Positions 15,735 through 24,161 of a stretch of 64,000 nt of DNA are shown here, one piece after another (the first letter of the stretch is position 1; each line of letters opens with the position of its first letter). Both the position numbers and the translations under genes were made by a program. The notes beneath the pieces were generated by a model that had not been told where the DNA came from, did no database searches, and saw nothing but the letters and a program-made list of their open reading frames with translations. Source of the DNA: Tsuneonella dongtanensis (GTDB taxonomy: Bacteria > Pseudomonadota > Alphaproteobacteria > Sphingomonadales > Sphingomonadaceae); the NCBI RefSeq assembly GCF_001698205.1, contig NZ_CP016591.1, positions 558,001 to 622,000 of the forward strand, written 5' to 3'.

Positions 15735-17543
15735 ATGCTCATGCAGACCCACGAAGCCCGCCTCTCCGCCCTGCGCGAGGAACTGAAAAAGCGCGGGCTC
15801 GACGGATTCGTCGTCCCCATCTCCGACGAGCACATGAGCGAATACATCGGCGCCTATGCCCAGCGGCTGCACTGGCTGACCGGGTTCGGCGGGTCGGCGG
15901 GAACCGTGGCGGTCTTGCAGGACAAGGCCGCGATCTTCGTCGACGGGCGCTATACCGTGCAGGTGCGCGAGCAGGTCGACGGCAAGCTGTTCGAATACGT
16001 CGGCGTGCCCGCCTCCAGCCCCGCCAAGTGGCTCGCCGCGAACGCGGCCGAGGGGGCGAAGATCGGCTACGACGCCTGGCTGCATTCGAAGGGGTGGGCC
16101 GAAGGCGTCGCCAAGGCGCTCGAGAAGAAAAACGCCGAACTCGTGCCCGTCGACGGCAACCCGATCGACGCGGTCTGGGCCGACCGGCCCGAACCCTCGG
16201 CGGCACCCGCGCTGGTCCACGACGAGACGCGCGCAGGCCGTTCGAGCGCCGACAAGCGCGCCGAAGTCGCCGACTGGCTCAAGGAGGAAGGCTACGACGC
16301 CGCGGTCGTCAGCGCGCTCGATTCGGTCGCCTGGCTGCTCAACGTGCGCGGCACCGACGTCGAGCGCACACCGGTGGCGCTCGCCTATGTCATCGCGCAT
16401 GCCGGTGGGACGGCGGAACTGTTCATCGGCGAGGAAAAGGTCACCCCGGAGCTGGCCCAGCATCTCGGCAACGCGGTGACGATCCGCCCGCGCGCGGCGT
16501 TCGAAGATGCGCTCGGCGGACTTGCGGGCAAGACCGTCGCGGTCGATCCGAACTACGGTGTCGCGGCGATCTTCCACGCGCTCGAGGGTGCGGGGGCGAA
16601 GCCGGTCGCAGTACGCGATCCCACGATCCTGCCGCGCGCCATCAAGAACCCGGTCGAGCAGCAGGGGCATCGCGATGCACAGGCGCGCGACGGGGCGGCG
16701 ATCGCCAAGTACCTCCACTGGCTCAGCGTCGAGGGGCCCAAGGGCGGTCTCGACGAGCTGTCCGCTGCCGCAAAGCTGCGCGAATTCCGCGACGAGGCGA
16801 GCGACACGCTGCGGGATCTGTCGTTCGACACGATCAGCGCTGCAGGGCCCCACGCCGCGTTGCCGCACTACCGGGTGGACGAGGACAGCAATATCCCCAT
16901 CGCCCCGTCGAGCATCTATCTGTGTGATTCGGGCGGCCAGTACCTCGACGGCACGACCGACATCACCCGCACCCTCTGGATTGGTCCCGGCGAACCCTCG
17001 GCCGAGCAGAAGGATCGCAACACCCGCGTCCTCAAGGGGCATATCGCGATCGCCCGCGCCGTCTTCCCGCAGGGGACCGTCGGCGGGCAGCTCGACGCCT
17101 TCGCGCGGCAGTTCCTGTGGTCGGCGGGCGTCGACTACGCGCATGGCACCGGACACGGGGTGGGCAGCTTCCTCTCGGTCCACGAAGGGCCGCAGCGGAT
17201 CGCCAAGTTCACCGGCGCGCAGCCGGGCGGCGACCAGGAACTCATGCCGGGTATGATCCTGTCGAACGAGCCGGGCTACTACAAGGAAGGCGCCTACGGC
17301 ATCCGCATCGAGAACCTCGTGTTGGTCGAGAGGCGCGAGATTGCCGGGGCGGAGGGCGACTACCTCGGCTTCGAGACACTGACCTTCGCGCCCATCGACC
17401 GGGCGCTGGTGGACGTCTCGCTGCTTACCGCTGAGGAACGCGCCTGGTGGAACGACTATCACGCCGAGGTGAGCCGCATCCTCGCGCCGCAGCTTTCCGG
17501 CGAGGTCCTGGCCTGGCTAGAACAGGCGTGCCAGCCCTTGTGA
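15735..17543 (+). CDS. pepP: Xaa-Pro aminopeptidase (M24B)
   Basis: 602-aa cytoplasmic metallo-aminopeptidase removing N-terminal residues before proline. Two creatinase/prolidase N-domains (residues 1-300) precede the pita-bread catalytic domain with metal ligands D398 in LCDSGGQY, D409 in TTDITRT, the histidine in HGTGHGVGS and glutamates in LSNEPGYY and FETLTFAPI. The C-terminal 60 residues are the extra peptidase M24_C extension found in the long eukaryote-like form. The ATG at 15735 is chosen since AAAGGA at 15721-15726 is 8 bases upstream; an ATG two codons further is possible. It is divergent from ptrB, another proline-region peptidase, so both may serve peptide recycling. Confidence 0.93.
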   Translation: MLMQTHEARLSALREELKKRGLDGFVVPISDEHMSEYIGAYAQRLHWLTGFGGSAGTVAVLQDKAAIFVDGRYTVQVREQVDGKLFEYVGVPASSPAKWLAANAAEGAKIGYDAWLHSKGWAEGVAKALEKKNAELVPVDGNPIDAVWADRPEPSAAPALVHDETRAGRSSADKRAEVADWLKEEGYDAAVVSALDSVAWLLNVRGTDVERTPVALAYVIAHAGGTAELFIGEEKVTPELAQHLGNAVTIRPRAAFEDALGGLAGKTVAVDPNYGVAAIFHALEGAGAKPVAVRDPTILPRAIKNPVEQQGHRDAQARDGAAIAKYLHWLSVEGPKGGLDELSAAAKLREFRDEASDTLRDLSFDTISAAGPHAALPHYRVDEDSNIPIAPSSIYLCDSGGQYLDGTTDITRTLWIGPGEPSAEQKDRNTRVLKGHIAIARAVFPQGTVGGQLDAFARQFLWSAGVDYAHGTGHGVGSFLSVHEGPQRIAKFTGAQPGGDQELMPGMILSNEPGYYKEGAYGIRIENLVLVERREIAGAEGDYLGFETLTFAPIDRALVDVSLLTAEERAWWNDYHAEVSRILAPQLSGEVLAWLEQACQPL

Positions 17544-17603
17544 CGACAATCATGTTCGCGTAATGTTCTCCTCGGGTCGAGTCGCGGCACAGGAGCATTC
17601 ACG

Positions 17604-17984
17604 ATGATCGGTTACGTTACTCTCGGTACCAACGACCTCCAGAAAAGCGCGCCGTTCTACGATGCGCTCGCGGCCGAACTCGGCACCAAGCGGATGATGG
17701 AGTTCGATACCTTCATCGCGTGGGGCGATCCCGGCGGTGCGGCGGGCATCGGGCTGACCAAGCCCTTCGACGGTAACGCCGCAAGCGTCGGCAACGGCGT
17801 GATGGTCGCACTGCAGGCCAAGGATGAAGCGCAAGTGCAGCGGCTCTACGACATCGCGCTCGCCAATGGCGGGACCGACGAAGGCGCGCCGGGCGACCGC
17901 GGGGGCGGCTTCTACGCCGGCTACTTCCGCGATCCCGATGGCAACAAGCTCAACGCCTTCGTGATGGCCACGCCCGAAAGCTAG
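17604..17984 (+). CDS. VOC-family (glyoxalase-like) protein
   Basis: 126-aa single-domain vicinal oxygen chelate protein. Start IGYVTLGTNDLQKSAPFYDAL and end GYFRDPDGNKLNAF are the two signature beta-alpha-beta-beta-beta modules. The first metal-ligand position, usually His or Gln at the start of strand 1, is not obvious (GYVTLGT), so metal-dependent catalysis is uncertain; many such proteins bind small molecules. It follows pepP by 60 bases. AGGAGC precedes the ATG. Function unknown. Confidence 0.87.
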   Translation: MIGYVTLGTNDLQKSAPFYDALAAELGTKRMMEFDTFIAWGDPGGAAGIGLTKPFDGNAASVGNGVMVALQAKDEAQVQRLYDIALANGGTDEGAPGDRGGGFYAGYFRDPDGNKLNAFVMATPES

Positions 17985-18178
17985 GGCTTTGCGCGCGGAT
18001 GAATGCCGCGCCCTGCGCGCGACAATCCGCGACAAATCTCCGTGGATCGGCGATAACCCTGCGACAACGCGGGTCTAGAACGGCGAATGTGAGTTGCGGC
18101 GACGCGGGACCGGATTTCTCCCTCCCCCTTCCTATCCGGCGCGTCGCAACTCTTCGCATTCCACAGGAGAGATACCCC

Positions 18179-18763
18179 ATGCGTAAGCTGACCTTTTCGA
18201 TTGCTGCCGCCGCGCTTGCGACGGCGACCGCTTCGCTCGCCGCCGGCCATGGTCCAGGCGGCCATATGGGCCCGCAAGGCGACGTGACCCGTGCCGAGGC
18301 GCAGACCAAGGCGTCCGAGCACTTCGCAAAGATGGACGCCAACGGCGACGGCGTGCTCAACCAGGCCGACCGCGAGGCGCGCCGCGCCAAGATGATCGCG
18401 AAGCTCGACACCGACAAGGACGGCACCGTCAGCGCGGAAGAACGCGCTGCGGCCAAGGCGGCCCGCGCGGGCAAGCGGGCCGGTGGCGGCGAACACGCGG
18501 GTCATGCCGGAATGGCGGGCAAGCATGGCGGCAAGCGCGCGGGCGGCCCCGGCGGCCATCGCGGCATGGCGATGATGAAGATGGCCGACACCAACGGTGA
18601 CGGCGCGATCAGCCAGGCCGAATTCACTGCCGCCGCGCTCAAGCGCTTCGACCGCGCCGATGCCGACAAGAACGGAACCGTGACCCAGGCCGAACGCAAG
18701 GCCGCGCATGAAGCCATGCGTGCGCAGATGCAGGCGCGCAAGGCCGCCCAGCCGGCCAACTGA
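18179..18763 (+). CDS. exported EF-hand calcium-binding protein
   Basis: 194-aa secreted protein with a signal peptide (residues 1-22). It has two pairs of EF-hand loops: DANGDGVLNQAD, DTDKDGTVSAEE, DTNGDGAISQAE and DADKNGTVTQAE, all with acidic residues at positions 1, 3, 5 and 12 or close to it. The pairs are separated by a His/Gly/Lys-rich linker (about residues 95-130) that might bind transition metals. A periplasmic Ca or metal buffer/sensor is likely. GGAGA lies about 9 bases before the ATG. It is followed on the same strand by an OmpR-type regulator and kinase, separated by 67 bases with a hairpin. Confidence 0.88.
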   Translation: MRKLTFSIAAAALATATASLAAGHGPGGHMGPQGDVTRAEAQTKASEHFAKMDANGDGVLNQADREARRAKMIAKLDTDKDGTVSAEERAAAKAARAGKRAGGGEHAGHAGMAGKHGGKRAGGPGGHRGMAMMKMADTNGDGAISQAEFTAAALKRFDRADADKNGTVTQAERKAAHEAMRAQMQARKAAQPAN

Positions 18764-18783
18764 CCATCCGCTACCCCGAGGGC

Positions 18784-18808
18784 GGGGCGCGCTTGACCGG
18801 CGCGCCCC
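18784..18808 (+). terminator. intercistronic hairpin after the EF-hand gene
   Basis: GGGGCGCGC and GCGCGCCCC form a perfect 9-bp stem with loop TTGACCG, ending 22 bases before the response-regulator start. There is no T run, so it may only attenuate readthrough or protect the upstream mRNA end. Confidence 0.4.
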
Positions 18809-18830
18809 CCACCGGGCACGGGGGCAACCG

Positions 18831-19571
18831 ATGACGAACGAACCCGCGCTCGTGAAGCTGCTTCTCGTCGACGACGAGGCGACGCTGCGTGAACCCCTGG
18901 CGACCTATCTCGTCCGCCAGGGGTTCGTCGTGCGCGAGGCCGAGAGCGCCGCCGCGGCGCGCAGCGCTCTCCTCGAAGAAACGCCTGACCTCGTCCTGCT
19001 CGACGTGATGATGCCGGGCGAGGATGGACTGTCGCTCTGTCGCCACCTCGTGGAAAGCAAGGCGCTGCCCACGATCCTGCTTACCGCGAAGGGGGAGCCG
19101 ACCGACCGTATCGTCGGGCTGGAGATCGGCGCCGATGATTACGTCGTGAAACCGTTCGAACCGCGCGAACTCGTCGCGCGCATCCGCAGTGTGCTGCGGC
19201 GGGCGGCTCGTCCGGCAGGGCCTCCCGAAGACGACGCGCTGTACGAATTCGAAGGCTGGCGGCTCGATCCCCTCAAGCGGCGACTGACCGACCCCGAAGG
19301 CACGACGGTGCCGATCTCCACAGCCGAGTTCCGCCTCCTCACCGCATTTCTCGACCGGCCCAAGCAGGTGATCGACCGTGATCGCCTTCTCGACCTGGTC
19401 CAGGGCCGCGAGGCGCACCTGTTCGACCGTGCGGTCGACAACCAGGTCAGCCGCTTGCGGCGCAAGATCGAGACCGACAGCCGCAATCCGCACTTCATCC
19501 AGACAGTGCGCGGCGGCGGATACCGCTTTGCTGCCGACGTGCGCCGCATGGCGAATGGCGGCGCGGCATGA
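18831..19571 (+). CDS. OmpR/PhoB-family response regulator
   Basis: 246-aa two-component regulator. The receiver domain has D14/D15, phospho-acceptor D58 in LLDVMMPGEDG and the lysine in DDYVVKPFEPRE. The C-terminal winged helix (about 150-240) ends in the typical recognition segment VDNQVSRLRRKIE and TVRGGGYRF. The ATG at 18831 is chosen because the conserved domain begins directly after it. It is cotranslated with the kinase (ATGA overlap). The EF-hand gene just upstream is a candidate target or signal partner, by position only. Confidence 0.93.
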   Translation: MTNEPALVKLLLVDDEATLREPLATYLVRQGFVVREAESAAAARSALLEETPDLVLLDVMMPGEDGLSLCRHLVESKALPTILLTAKGEPTDRIVGLEIGADDYVVKPFEPRELVARIRSVLRRAARPAGPPEDDALYEFEGWRLDPLKRRLTDPEGTTVPISTAEFRLLTAFLDRPKQVIDRDRLLDLVQGREAHLFDRAVDNQVSRLRRKIETDSRNPHFIQTVRGGGYRFAADVRRMANGGAA

Positions 19572-20956
19572 CGCTGTGGCCCCGCAGCCTCCTGGGCCAG
19601 GTCCTGCTCGCGGTGGCAGGCGCGCTGCTCGTCGCGCAGGCCATATCGGCGGCGCTGCTGTACCGCGCTTCAGAAGAGCGGCGTGCGCAGCACGTCGTCG
19701 GCACGCTCGCGGTGCAGATCACCGCGGCCTCGACCGGGGCTCCTGCCGAACGCGTGGTGCGGCGGTGGCGCGAACGGGGCGGCCTCGGCAACGGCGGCGC
19801 GCGCCGTATGCGGGTCGAGCGCGGGGCGACGCCTCCCGCGCTGCCCTCCGATCGGCAGGAAACTGCGATCGCCGCGGCATTGCGCGAGGTGCTCGCGGAC
19901 CAAGGCGTGCAGGGCGCCGATCGCCTGCGTGTGGCAAGCCGGGAAGCGCTGACCGATCCGCGTGTGCTCCGCCGGCTTGAGGAAGGGCGACCGGTCGGCG
20001 GGGGGATGGACCTCGGGCGGGCGCGGGTCGTGCTCGCCAGCCTGCCGCTGCGGGACGGCGAGTGGCTTACCGCGCGCACGCTCGCGCCCGAGCGCGACAG
20101 GCGCGCGCTGCAGGGACTGGCCCTGCAAACTCTCGTGCTCTTTGCCGTGCTCATGCTCGCGATCTGGCTGCTCCTGCGCCGCATCACGCGCCCGCTTGCG
20201 GCACTCACCGGCCGGGTCGAACAATTCGCCCGCACGCAGGATCCCGCAGAGCCCCTCGCGCCGCAGGGCCCGGACGACATCCGGCTGCTGATCGAGGCGC
20301 ACGGGCGGATGGAAGCGCGCATCGCCGCGATGCTCGACGAGAAGGACGTGATGCTCGGAGCCATCGGGCACGACCTCAAGACCCCGCTGGCCGCGCTGAG
20401 GGTCCGGATCGAGAGTGTCGAGGACGAGAACGAGCGCGCGCGCATGGCGGCGGGGATCGAGGACATCGTGCGCACGCTCGACGACATCCTGAGCCTCGCC
20501 CGCGTGGGCCGCGCCAGCGAGCCGCCCGAACGCACCGACCTTGCCGCACTGGCGGCCTCGGTCGTCGAGGAATTCGAGGACATGGGCGAAGCCGCGACGC
20601 TCGCCGAAGGCGCACGCGTGGTCGCCCCGGTGCAGGTCACCTGGGCCAAGCGGGCGCTGCGCAACCTCGTGTCCAACGCGGTCCGCTATGGCGGCAGCGC
20701 CGACGTCGCGGTGCTGACCGAGGGCGGGGAGGCGGTGCTGCGGGTAACCGACAGCGGACCAGGCATTCCGGAAAACCGGCTCGCGACCATCACCGAACCC
20801 TTCGTTCGCGGCGAGGCGAGCCGCAACCGCGAAACCGGTGGTGCGGGTCTGGGGCTCACCCTCGCCCGCGCGATCGCCGAAGCGCATGGCGGACGTCTGG
20901 TGCTGGCAAACCGGCCCCAGGGCGGCCTGATCGCGGAGCTGCGCTTCCCGGCCTAG
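19568..20956 (+). CDS. HAMP-HisKA-HATPase sensor kinase
   Basis: 462-aa EnvZ-type inner-membrane kinase. Two transmembrane segments (residues about 10-32 and 183-204) flank a periplasmic domain of roughly 150 residues rich in arginine. A HAMP domain starts at LRRITRPLAALTGRV, the phospho-acceptor is H268 in AIGHDLKTPLAAL, and the ATPase domain shows NLVSNAVRYG, DSGPGIP and GGAGLGLTLAR. It phosphorylates the adjacent OmpR-type regulator. The signal is unknown; the neighbouring periplasmic EF-hand protein suggests a divalent-cation link but nothing in the sensor domain proves it. Gene ends 7 bases from the convergent prfC. Confidence 0.93.
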   Translation: MTLWPRSLLGQVLLAVAGALLVAQAISAALLYRASEERRAQHVVGTLAVQITAASTGAPAERVVRRWRERGGLGNGGARRMRVERGATPPALPSDRQETAIAAALREVLADQGVQGADRLRVASREALTDPRVLRRLEEGRPVGGGMDLGRARVVLASLPLRDGEWLTARTLAPERDRRALQGLALQTLVLFAVLMLAIWLLLRRITRPLAALTGRVEQFARTQDPAEPLAPQGPDDIRLLIEAHGRMEARIAAMLDEKDVMLGAIGHDLKTPLAALRVRIESVEDENERARMAAGIEDIVRTLDDILSLARVGRASEPPERTDLAALAASVVEEFEDMGEAATLAEGARVVAPVQVTWAKRALRNLVSNAVRYGGSADVAVLTEGGEAVLRVTDSGPGIPENRLATITEPFVRGEASRNRETGGAGLGLTLARAIAEAHGGRLVLANRPQGGLIAELRFPA

Positions 20957-20963
20957 CCGGGCC

Positions 20964-22487
20964 TCAGCGCTCCTTGGTCGCCGAGAACGTCAGGTCGGGG
21001 TTCTTCTCGACCTGGTAGTTCACGTCCCAGCCGCTCTTGGCGAGGAACACCGGATCGCCATCGCGATCGGTGGCAAGGTTGGCGCGGTTGAAATCGGTGA
21101 ACTGCTTCAATGCCGCCTCGCTGCCCTTGATCCAGCGCGCGGTCGCGAAGGGCGCGGGCTCGAGCATGGCGCCGACCTTGTATTCGGCCTCGAGCCGCGA
21201 GACGAGCACGTCGAGCTGGAGCTGCCCGACCACACCGACGATCCATTGCGCCCCGAACTCGGGGTAGAAGACCTGGATCACGCCTTCTTCGCTGAGGTCG
21301 TCGAGCGCCTTCCTCAGTTGCTTGGTCTTGGTCGGGTCCTTCAGCGCGATGCGACGCAGGATCTCGGGCGCGAAGTTGGGCAGGCCGGTGAAGCGGACCT
21401 TGTTGCTCTCCGACAGCGTGTCGCCCACCCGCAGCGTGCCGTGGTTGGGAATGCCGATGATGTCGCCCGCTTCGGCGGTATCTGCGATCTCGCGGTCCTG
21501 CGCGAAGAACAGGATCGGCGAGTGCACCGCGATCGGCTTGCCGAGCCCGCTCGGCGTCAGCTTCATGCCGCGTTTGAAGGTGCCCGAGACCTGCCGCATG
21601 AACGCGATCCGGTCGCGGTGGTTGGGGTCCATGTTGGCCTGGACCTTGAAGATGAACCCGGTGACCTCGTCGCGCTCAGGGCTGACCGGGCCGTCGTCCG
21701 ACGGCTGCGGGCGCGGCGGCGGGGCCCAGCGGTCGATCGCCGCGATCAGTTCCTCGACGCCGAAGTTCTTGAGCGCGCTACCGAAGAACACCGGGGTCAG
21801 GTCGCCGCTGCGATAGGCTTCTAGGTCGAACGCGGGATAGCCCTCGCGGACGAGTTCTATCTCCTCGGCCATGTCGCCCGGCAGTTCGCCGAGAGGTTCG
21901 CGGCTGCCGAGATATTCCTTCGATCCGCCCTCGGGCTTCGCGACCGTGTCGCTTGCGAAATCGAGCACGCCGGTGAACAGCCCGCCCATCCCGAGCGGGG
22001 CGCTCTGCGGGCTGACGTCGAGCGCCAGCGCATCGGCCACCTCGTCGAGGATTTCGAACAGCGAGCGGCCCTCGCGGTCGACCTTGTTGACGAAGGTGAT
22101 GATCGGCACCGAGCGCAGCCGGCACACTTCGAACAGCTTGCGGGTCTGCGGCTCGATGCCCTTGGCGGCGTCGATCACCATCACCGCGGAATCCACCGCC
22201 GTCAGCGTGCGGTAGGTATCCTCCGAGAAATCCTCGTGCCCCGGGGTGTCGAGGAGGTTGAACACCGTGCCGTCCTTCTCGAACGTCATGACCGACGATG
22301 TGACCGAGATGCCGCGTTGCTGCTCGATCTTCATCCAGTCGCTGCGTGCGCGCCGTGCCTGCCCCCGCGCCTTGACCTCGCCGGCAAGGTGGATCGCGCC
22401 GCCGGTCAGCAGCAGCTTTTCGGTCAGCGTGGTCTTGCCCGCGTCGGGGTGCGAGATGATCGCGAAGGTGCGGCGGTTACTGGTCAT
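20964..22487 (-). CDS. prfC: peptide chain release factor 3
   Basis: 507-aa translational GTPase that recycles RF1 and RF2 after termination. G1 motif SHPDAGKTT, switch I/II region with GISVTSS and DTPGHEDFSED, and NKVD motif are all present, followed by the RF3-specific domain II and domain III with FAPEILRR. Slightly shorter than Escherichia coli RF3 (529 aa) but complete at both ends. It stands alone on this strand, 40 bases downstream of the SDR gene start region on the other side. Firm call. Confidence 0.96.
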   Translation of the reverse strand: MTSNRRTFAIISHPDAGKTTLTEKLLLTGGAIHLAGEVKARGQARRARSDWMKIEQQRGISVTSSVMTFEKDGTVFNLLDTPGHEDFSEDTYRTLTAVDSAVMVIDAAKGIEPQTRKLFEVCRLRSVPIITFVNKVDREGRSLFEILDEVADALALDVSPQSAPLGMGGLFTGVLDFASDTVAKPEGGSKEYLGSREPLGELPGDMAEEIELVREGYPAFDLEAYRSGDLTPVFFGSALKNFGVEELIAAIDRWAPPPRPQPSDDGPVSPERDEVTGFIFKVQANMDPNHRDRIAFMRQVSGTFKRGMKLTPSGLGKPIAVHSPILFFAQDREIADTAEAGDIIGIPNHGTLRVGDTLSESNKVRFTGLPNFAPEILRRIALKDPTKTKQLRKALDDLSEEGVIQVFYPEFGAQWIVGVVGQLQLDVLVSRLEAEYKVGAMLEPAPFATARWIKGSEAALKQFTDFNRANLATDRDGDPVFLAKSGWDVNYQVEKNPDLTFSATKER

Positions 22488-22527
22488 GGCGGCGGGCGCT
22501 TAGCCGCAGGGGAGCGCCGGGTCCAGC

Positions 22528-23271
22528 TTAGTCGCGGGCAACCCGGAAGCCTGCGAAGTCCTGGTTCACCGGCATCAGCTCGATCCGGTTGACGTTGAGA
22601 TGCGGGGGCAGTTCGGCGATCCAGCGGATCGTGTCGGCGATGTCCTCGGCGGTCATCGGGTTGACCCCGGCGTAGAGCTTGTCCGACGCCTCCTGGCTGC
22701 CGGTGCGCACGAGAGTAAACTCGGTCTCGACCATCCCCGGCTCGATGCTCGTCACCCGCACGCCGGTGCCGTGGAGGTCGGCACGCAGCGCCAGCGTGAA
22801 GTGGTTGGCGAAGGCCTTTGACCCGGCATAGACGTTGCCGCCTGGGTAGATGTAGTTACCCGCGACCGAGCCGATCGTCACGATCGCGCCCTTGCGCTCG
22901 ATCAGTCCCGCCAGCAGCTTGCGGGTCAGCGTGACCATCGCGGTCACGTTGGTGTCGATCATGGTCTGCCAGTTGGACAGCTCGGCGTCCTGCGCATTCG
23001 CGAGACCCGCGGCGAGACCGGCGTTGTTCACCAGCAGGTCGATCGCGCGGAATTCCTGCGGAAGTGCGTCCAGCGCGGCGTCCATCGCTGCCGTGTCGCG
23101 CACGTCGAACACCGCCGCGTGCACCCTGTCGGCGCCAAGTTCGGCGACGAGTGCGTCGAGTCGCTCGGCCCGCCGCCCAGTGGCGACGCAGCGCCATCCT
23201 GCACCCACAAGCGCGCGAACCGTGGCTTCGCCGATACCCGACGTCGCTCCTGATACGAACGCGGTTTTCAT
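22528..23271 (-). CDS. SDR oxidoreductase (YdfG-like)
   Basis: 247-aa classical short-chain dehydrogenase. The NADP-binding motif SGATSGIGEA, NNAGLAAG and the catalytic Y-x3-K in YAGSKAFANHF are present, with S upstream (IGSVAGNY). The pattern fits the YdfG group, which reduces 3-hydroxy acids such as L-allo-threonine or 3-hydroxypropionate; the substrate is not certain. The ATG at 23271 begins directly with the Rossmann strand and overlaps the epimerase stop as ATGA. Confidence 0.9.
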   Translation of the reverse strand: MKTAFVSGATSGIGEATVRALVGAGWRCVATGRRAERLDALVAELGADRVHAAVFDVRDTAAMDAALDALPQEFRAIDLLVNNAGLAAGLANAQDAELSNWQTMIDTNVTAMVTLTRKLLAGLIERKGAIVTIGSVAGNYIYPGGNVYAGSKAFANHFTLALRADLHGTGVRVTSIEPGMVETEFTLVRTGSQEASDKLYAGVNPMTAEDIADTIRWIAELPPHLNVNRIELMPVNQDFAGFRVARD

Positions 23272-24161
23272 CGGGAGTCCTCCGGCGGGCTGAGCGTTAT
23301 GGCGAGGGTGAACCGGGCGTCCGCTCCCGGAGCCAGTTCGACCACGCCGGGCTTGTCGCGAAAATCGCAGGCGAAGTCGATCGGATCGGCGATGCCCTGC
23401 CACGGTTCGATGCACAGGAACGGGGCACCGGGTTTCTGCCAGATGCCGAGCATGGGGCAGTTGTCCCATTCAAGCGCCAGCGATGCGCCGTCCGCCGTCC
23501 CGAACGAACAGGCGCGGGAGCGCATGTTGTCCCAGACCAGCGCGTCCGCCTCGAACAGCGCCGCGTCCGGCGCGAGCGTGTCGCCCTCGACGGGAGAAGG
23601 GAAGGTCTCGGGCAAGAGCTGGCCCTGCGCGGACAGCCGCCGGATCGGTTGCGGTTCGGCGTGCTCGAACACCACCCGGTGGTCCTCTTTCGCAGCCCCG
23701 CCCGGAAGCGGCCATGCGAAGGCGGGATGAAACCCGAAGCTGAACGGCATCGCACGGGTGTCGCGGTTGGTGACGGTCGCGGTCGTGGTCAGCGTCCCGC
23801 CCCATACGCGGTGAAAGATCTCCAGCCTGAACGCGAAGGGATAGGCCGCGCGGGTTGCCGCATCGTCGCTCAAGGCAAAGCGCACCCATTCGTAGGGTTC
23901 ATGCTCCTCGCAAACGAACGCGCTCTTTCGCGCGAAGCCGTGCTTGGCCAACGGGTATTCCTGTCCGTCGAGCCGGTAGCGATCGTTTCGGAGCGCGCCG
24001 ACGATCGGGAACAGCACCGGTGCCCGCCCCGTCCACCAGCGGGGATCGCCGTTGCTCATGTACTCGCGGCCCGCGGCATCGGTCAGCGACACCAGTTCCG
24101 CACCAAGCGGGTCGATTTGCGCGGTTATCTCGCCCGACGATATCGCGAAGGGCTGGCTCAC
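23268..24161 (-). CDS. aldose 1-epimerase family protein
   Basis: 297-aa beta-sandwich mutarotase-like protein of the LacX/YeaD-type GalM branch. The opening AQIDPLGAELVSLTDAAGREYM and the segments PVLFPIVGAL and FSFGFHPAFAWPL (with the catalytic-type histidine) are diagnostic. It would interconvert alpha and beta anomers of a hexose or hexose phosphate. It is translationally coupled on both sides: its start overlaps the pheT stop and its stop overlaps the SDR start (both ATGA), so it is expressed from the pheST mRNA. Confidence 0.88.
   Translation of the reverse strand: MSQPFAISSGEITAQIDPLGAELVSLTDAAGREYMSNGDPRWWTGRAPVLFPIVGALRNDRYRLDGQEYPLAKHGFARKSAFVCEEHEPYEWVRFALSDDAATRAAYPFAFRLEIFHRVWGGTLTTTATVTNRDTRAMPFSFGFHPAFAWPLPGGAAKEDHRVVFEHAEPQPIRRLSAQGQLLPETFPSPVEGDTLAPDAALFEADALVWDNMRSRACSFGTADGASLALEWDNCPMLGIWQKPGAPFLCIEPWQGIADPIDFACDFRDKPGVVELAPGADARFTLAITLSPPEDSR

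Noticed and set aside
14204-16927. 907-codon + strand open frame spanning ptrB and into pepP
   Set aside because: Antisense to ptrB and out of frame with pepP; no protein features.
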